Assembly (NCBI GenBank): GCA_025464735.1 | Contig: JAODMX010000532.1 | Span: 1-5,242 of the forward strand | Source: Frondihabitans sp. | GTDB taxonomy: Bacteria; Actinomycetota; Actinomycetes; Actinomycetales; Microbacteriaceae | Reading direction: 5' to 3' | DNA: 5,242 nucleotides | In this document: positions 5,118 to 5,242 of the stretch, piece by piece | How the letters are laid out: each line of letters starts with the position of its first letter | Numbering within the stretch: the stretch's first letter is position 1 | Notes under the pieces: generated by a model | What the model saw: the letters and a program-made list of their open reading frames with translations, nothing else | Databases searched by the model: none | What the model was told of the DNA's origin: nothing | Position numbers and translations under genes: made by a program

Positions 5118-5242
5118 ATGACGATTCGCGCCGCCGCTGACGGTTCCGCCCTCGGTAATCCCGGGCCAGCAGGATGGGCGTGGTACGTCGACGACGATCG
5201 TTGGGCGGCTGGCGGCTGGCCTCGGAACACCAACAACGTCGG
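5118..5242 (+). CDS. rnhA: Ribonuclease HI, N-terminal fragment cut off by the window edge
   Basis: RNase HI cleaves the RNA strand of RNA-DNA hybrids, removing primers and R-loops. Only 41 codons are in the window. They contain the family's first active-site segment, ADGSALGNPGPAGWAW (7-22), with Asp8 as the first catalytic carboxylate. WAAGGWPRNTNNV (29-41) corresponds to the T-N-N-x-x-E-L region just before the catalytic Glu, which lies outside. The ATG at 5118 is well supported by AAGGAG. The first beta strand is MTIRAAADGS, with alanines where many homologues have a bulkier residue before the Asp. The gene is 84 bases after the aldo/keto reductase with its own start signals, so it is probably a separate transcription unit. 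Confidence 0.88.
   Translation, partial: MTIRAAADGSALGNPGPAGWAWYVDDDRWAAGGWPRNTNNV

Overview
The window reads as ordinary high-GC actinobacterial chromosome. A member of the Microbacteriaceae or a close relative is my best guess, from the GC-rich codon use, the style of the proteins, and a class Ib ribonucleotide reductase set in nrdH-nrdI-nrdE order. The assignment rests on family resemblance, not on a marker gene.

Left part (1-2538, minus strand): three genes read right to left, nrdH (glutaredoxin-like reductant), nrdI (flavodoxin-like activator) and nrdE (catalytic subunit, running off the left edge). Together with nrdF, presumably just outside the window, they make dNTPs. The genes are tightly packed: 23 bases between nrdH and nrdI, and a GTGA overlap or longer between nrdI and nrdE. 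The nrdI Shine-Dalgarno sequence sits exactly in the loop of a perfect 6-bp hairpin, which suggests translational coupling to nrdH.

Middle (2539-2961): a 423-base divergent intergenic region without a convincing gene. It carries two NrdR-box-like 16-mers separated by 16 bases and lying on the probable nrd promoter. Farther from nrdH are two exact 9-mer DnaA boxes in opposite orientation plus a degenerate one. The arrangement suggests that the operon answers both to the nucleotide-sensing repressor NrdR and to the replication initiator DnaA. The probable nrd leader contains two small hairpins.

Right part (2962-5242, plus strand): an MFS transporter with a GTG start and no Shine-Dalgarno sequence, an aldo/keto reductase with the complete catalytic tetrad, and the first 41 codons of a ribonuclease HI gene. 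The transporter and the reductase both have a -10-like hexamer placed so that transcription would start at or within a few bases of the start codon, so leaderless expression is likely. The RNase HI gene instead has a short leader and a strong Shine-Dalgarno sequence.

No tRNA, rRNA, CRISPR array, insertion sequence or convincing intrinsic terminator was seen. The most interesting content is regulatory, not a new protein system.
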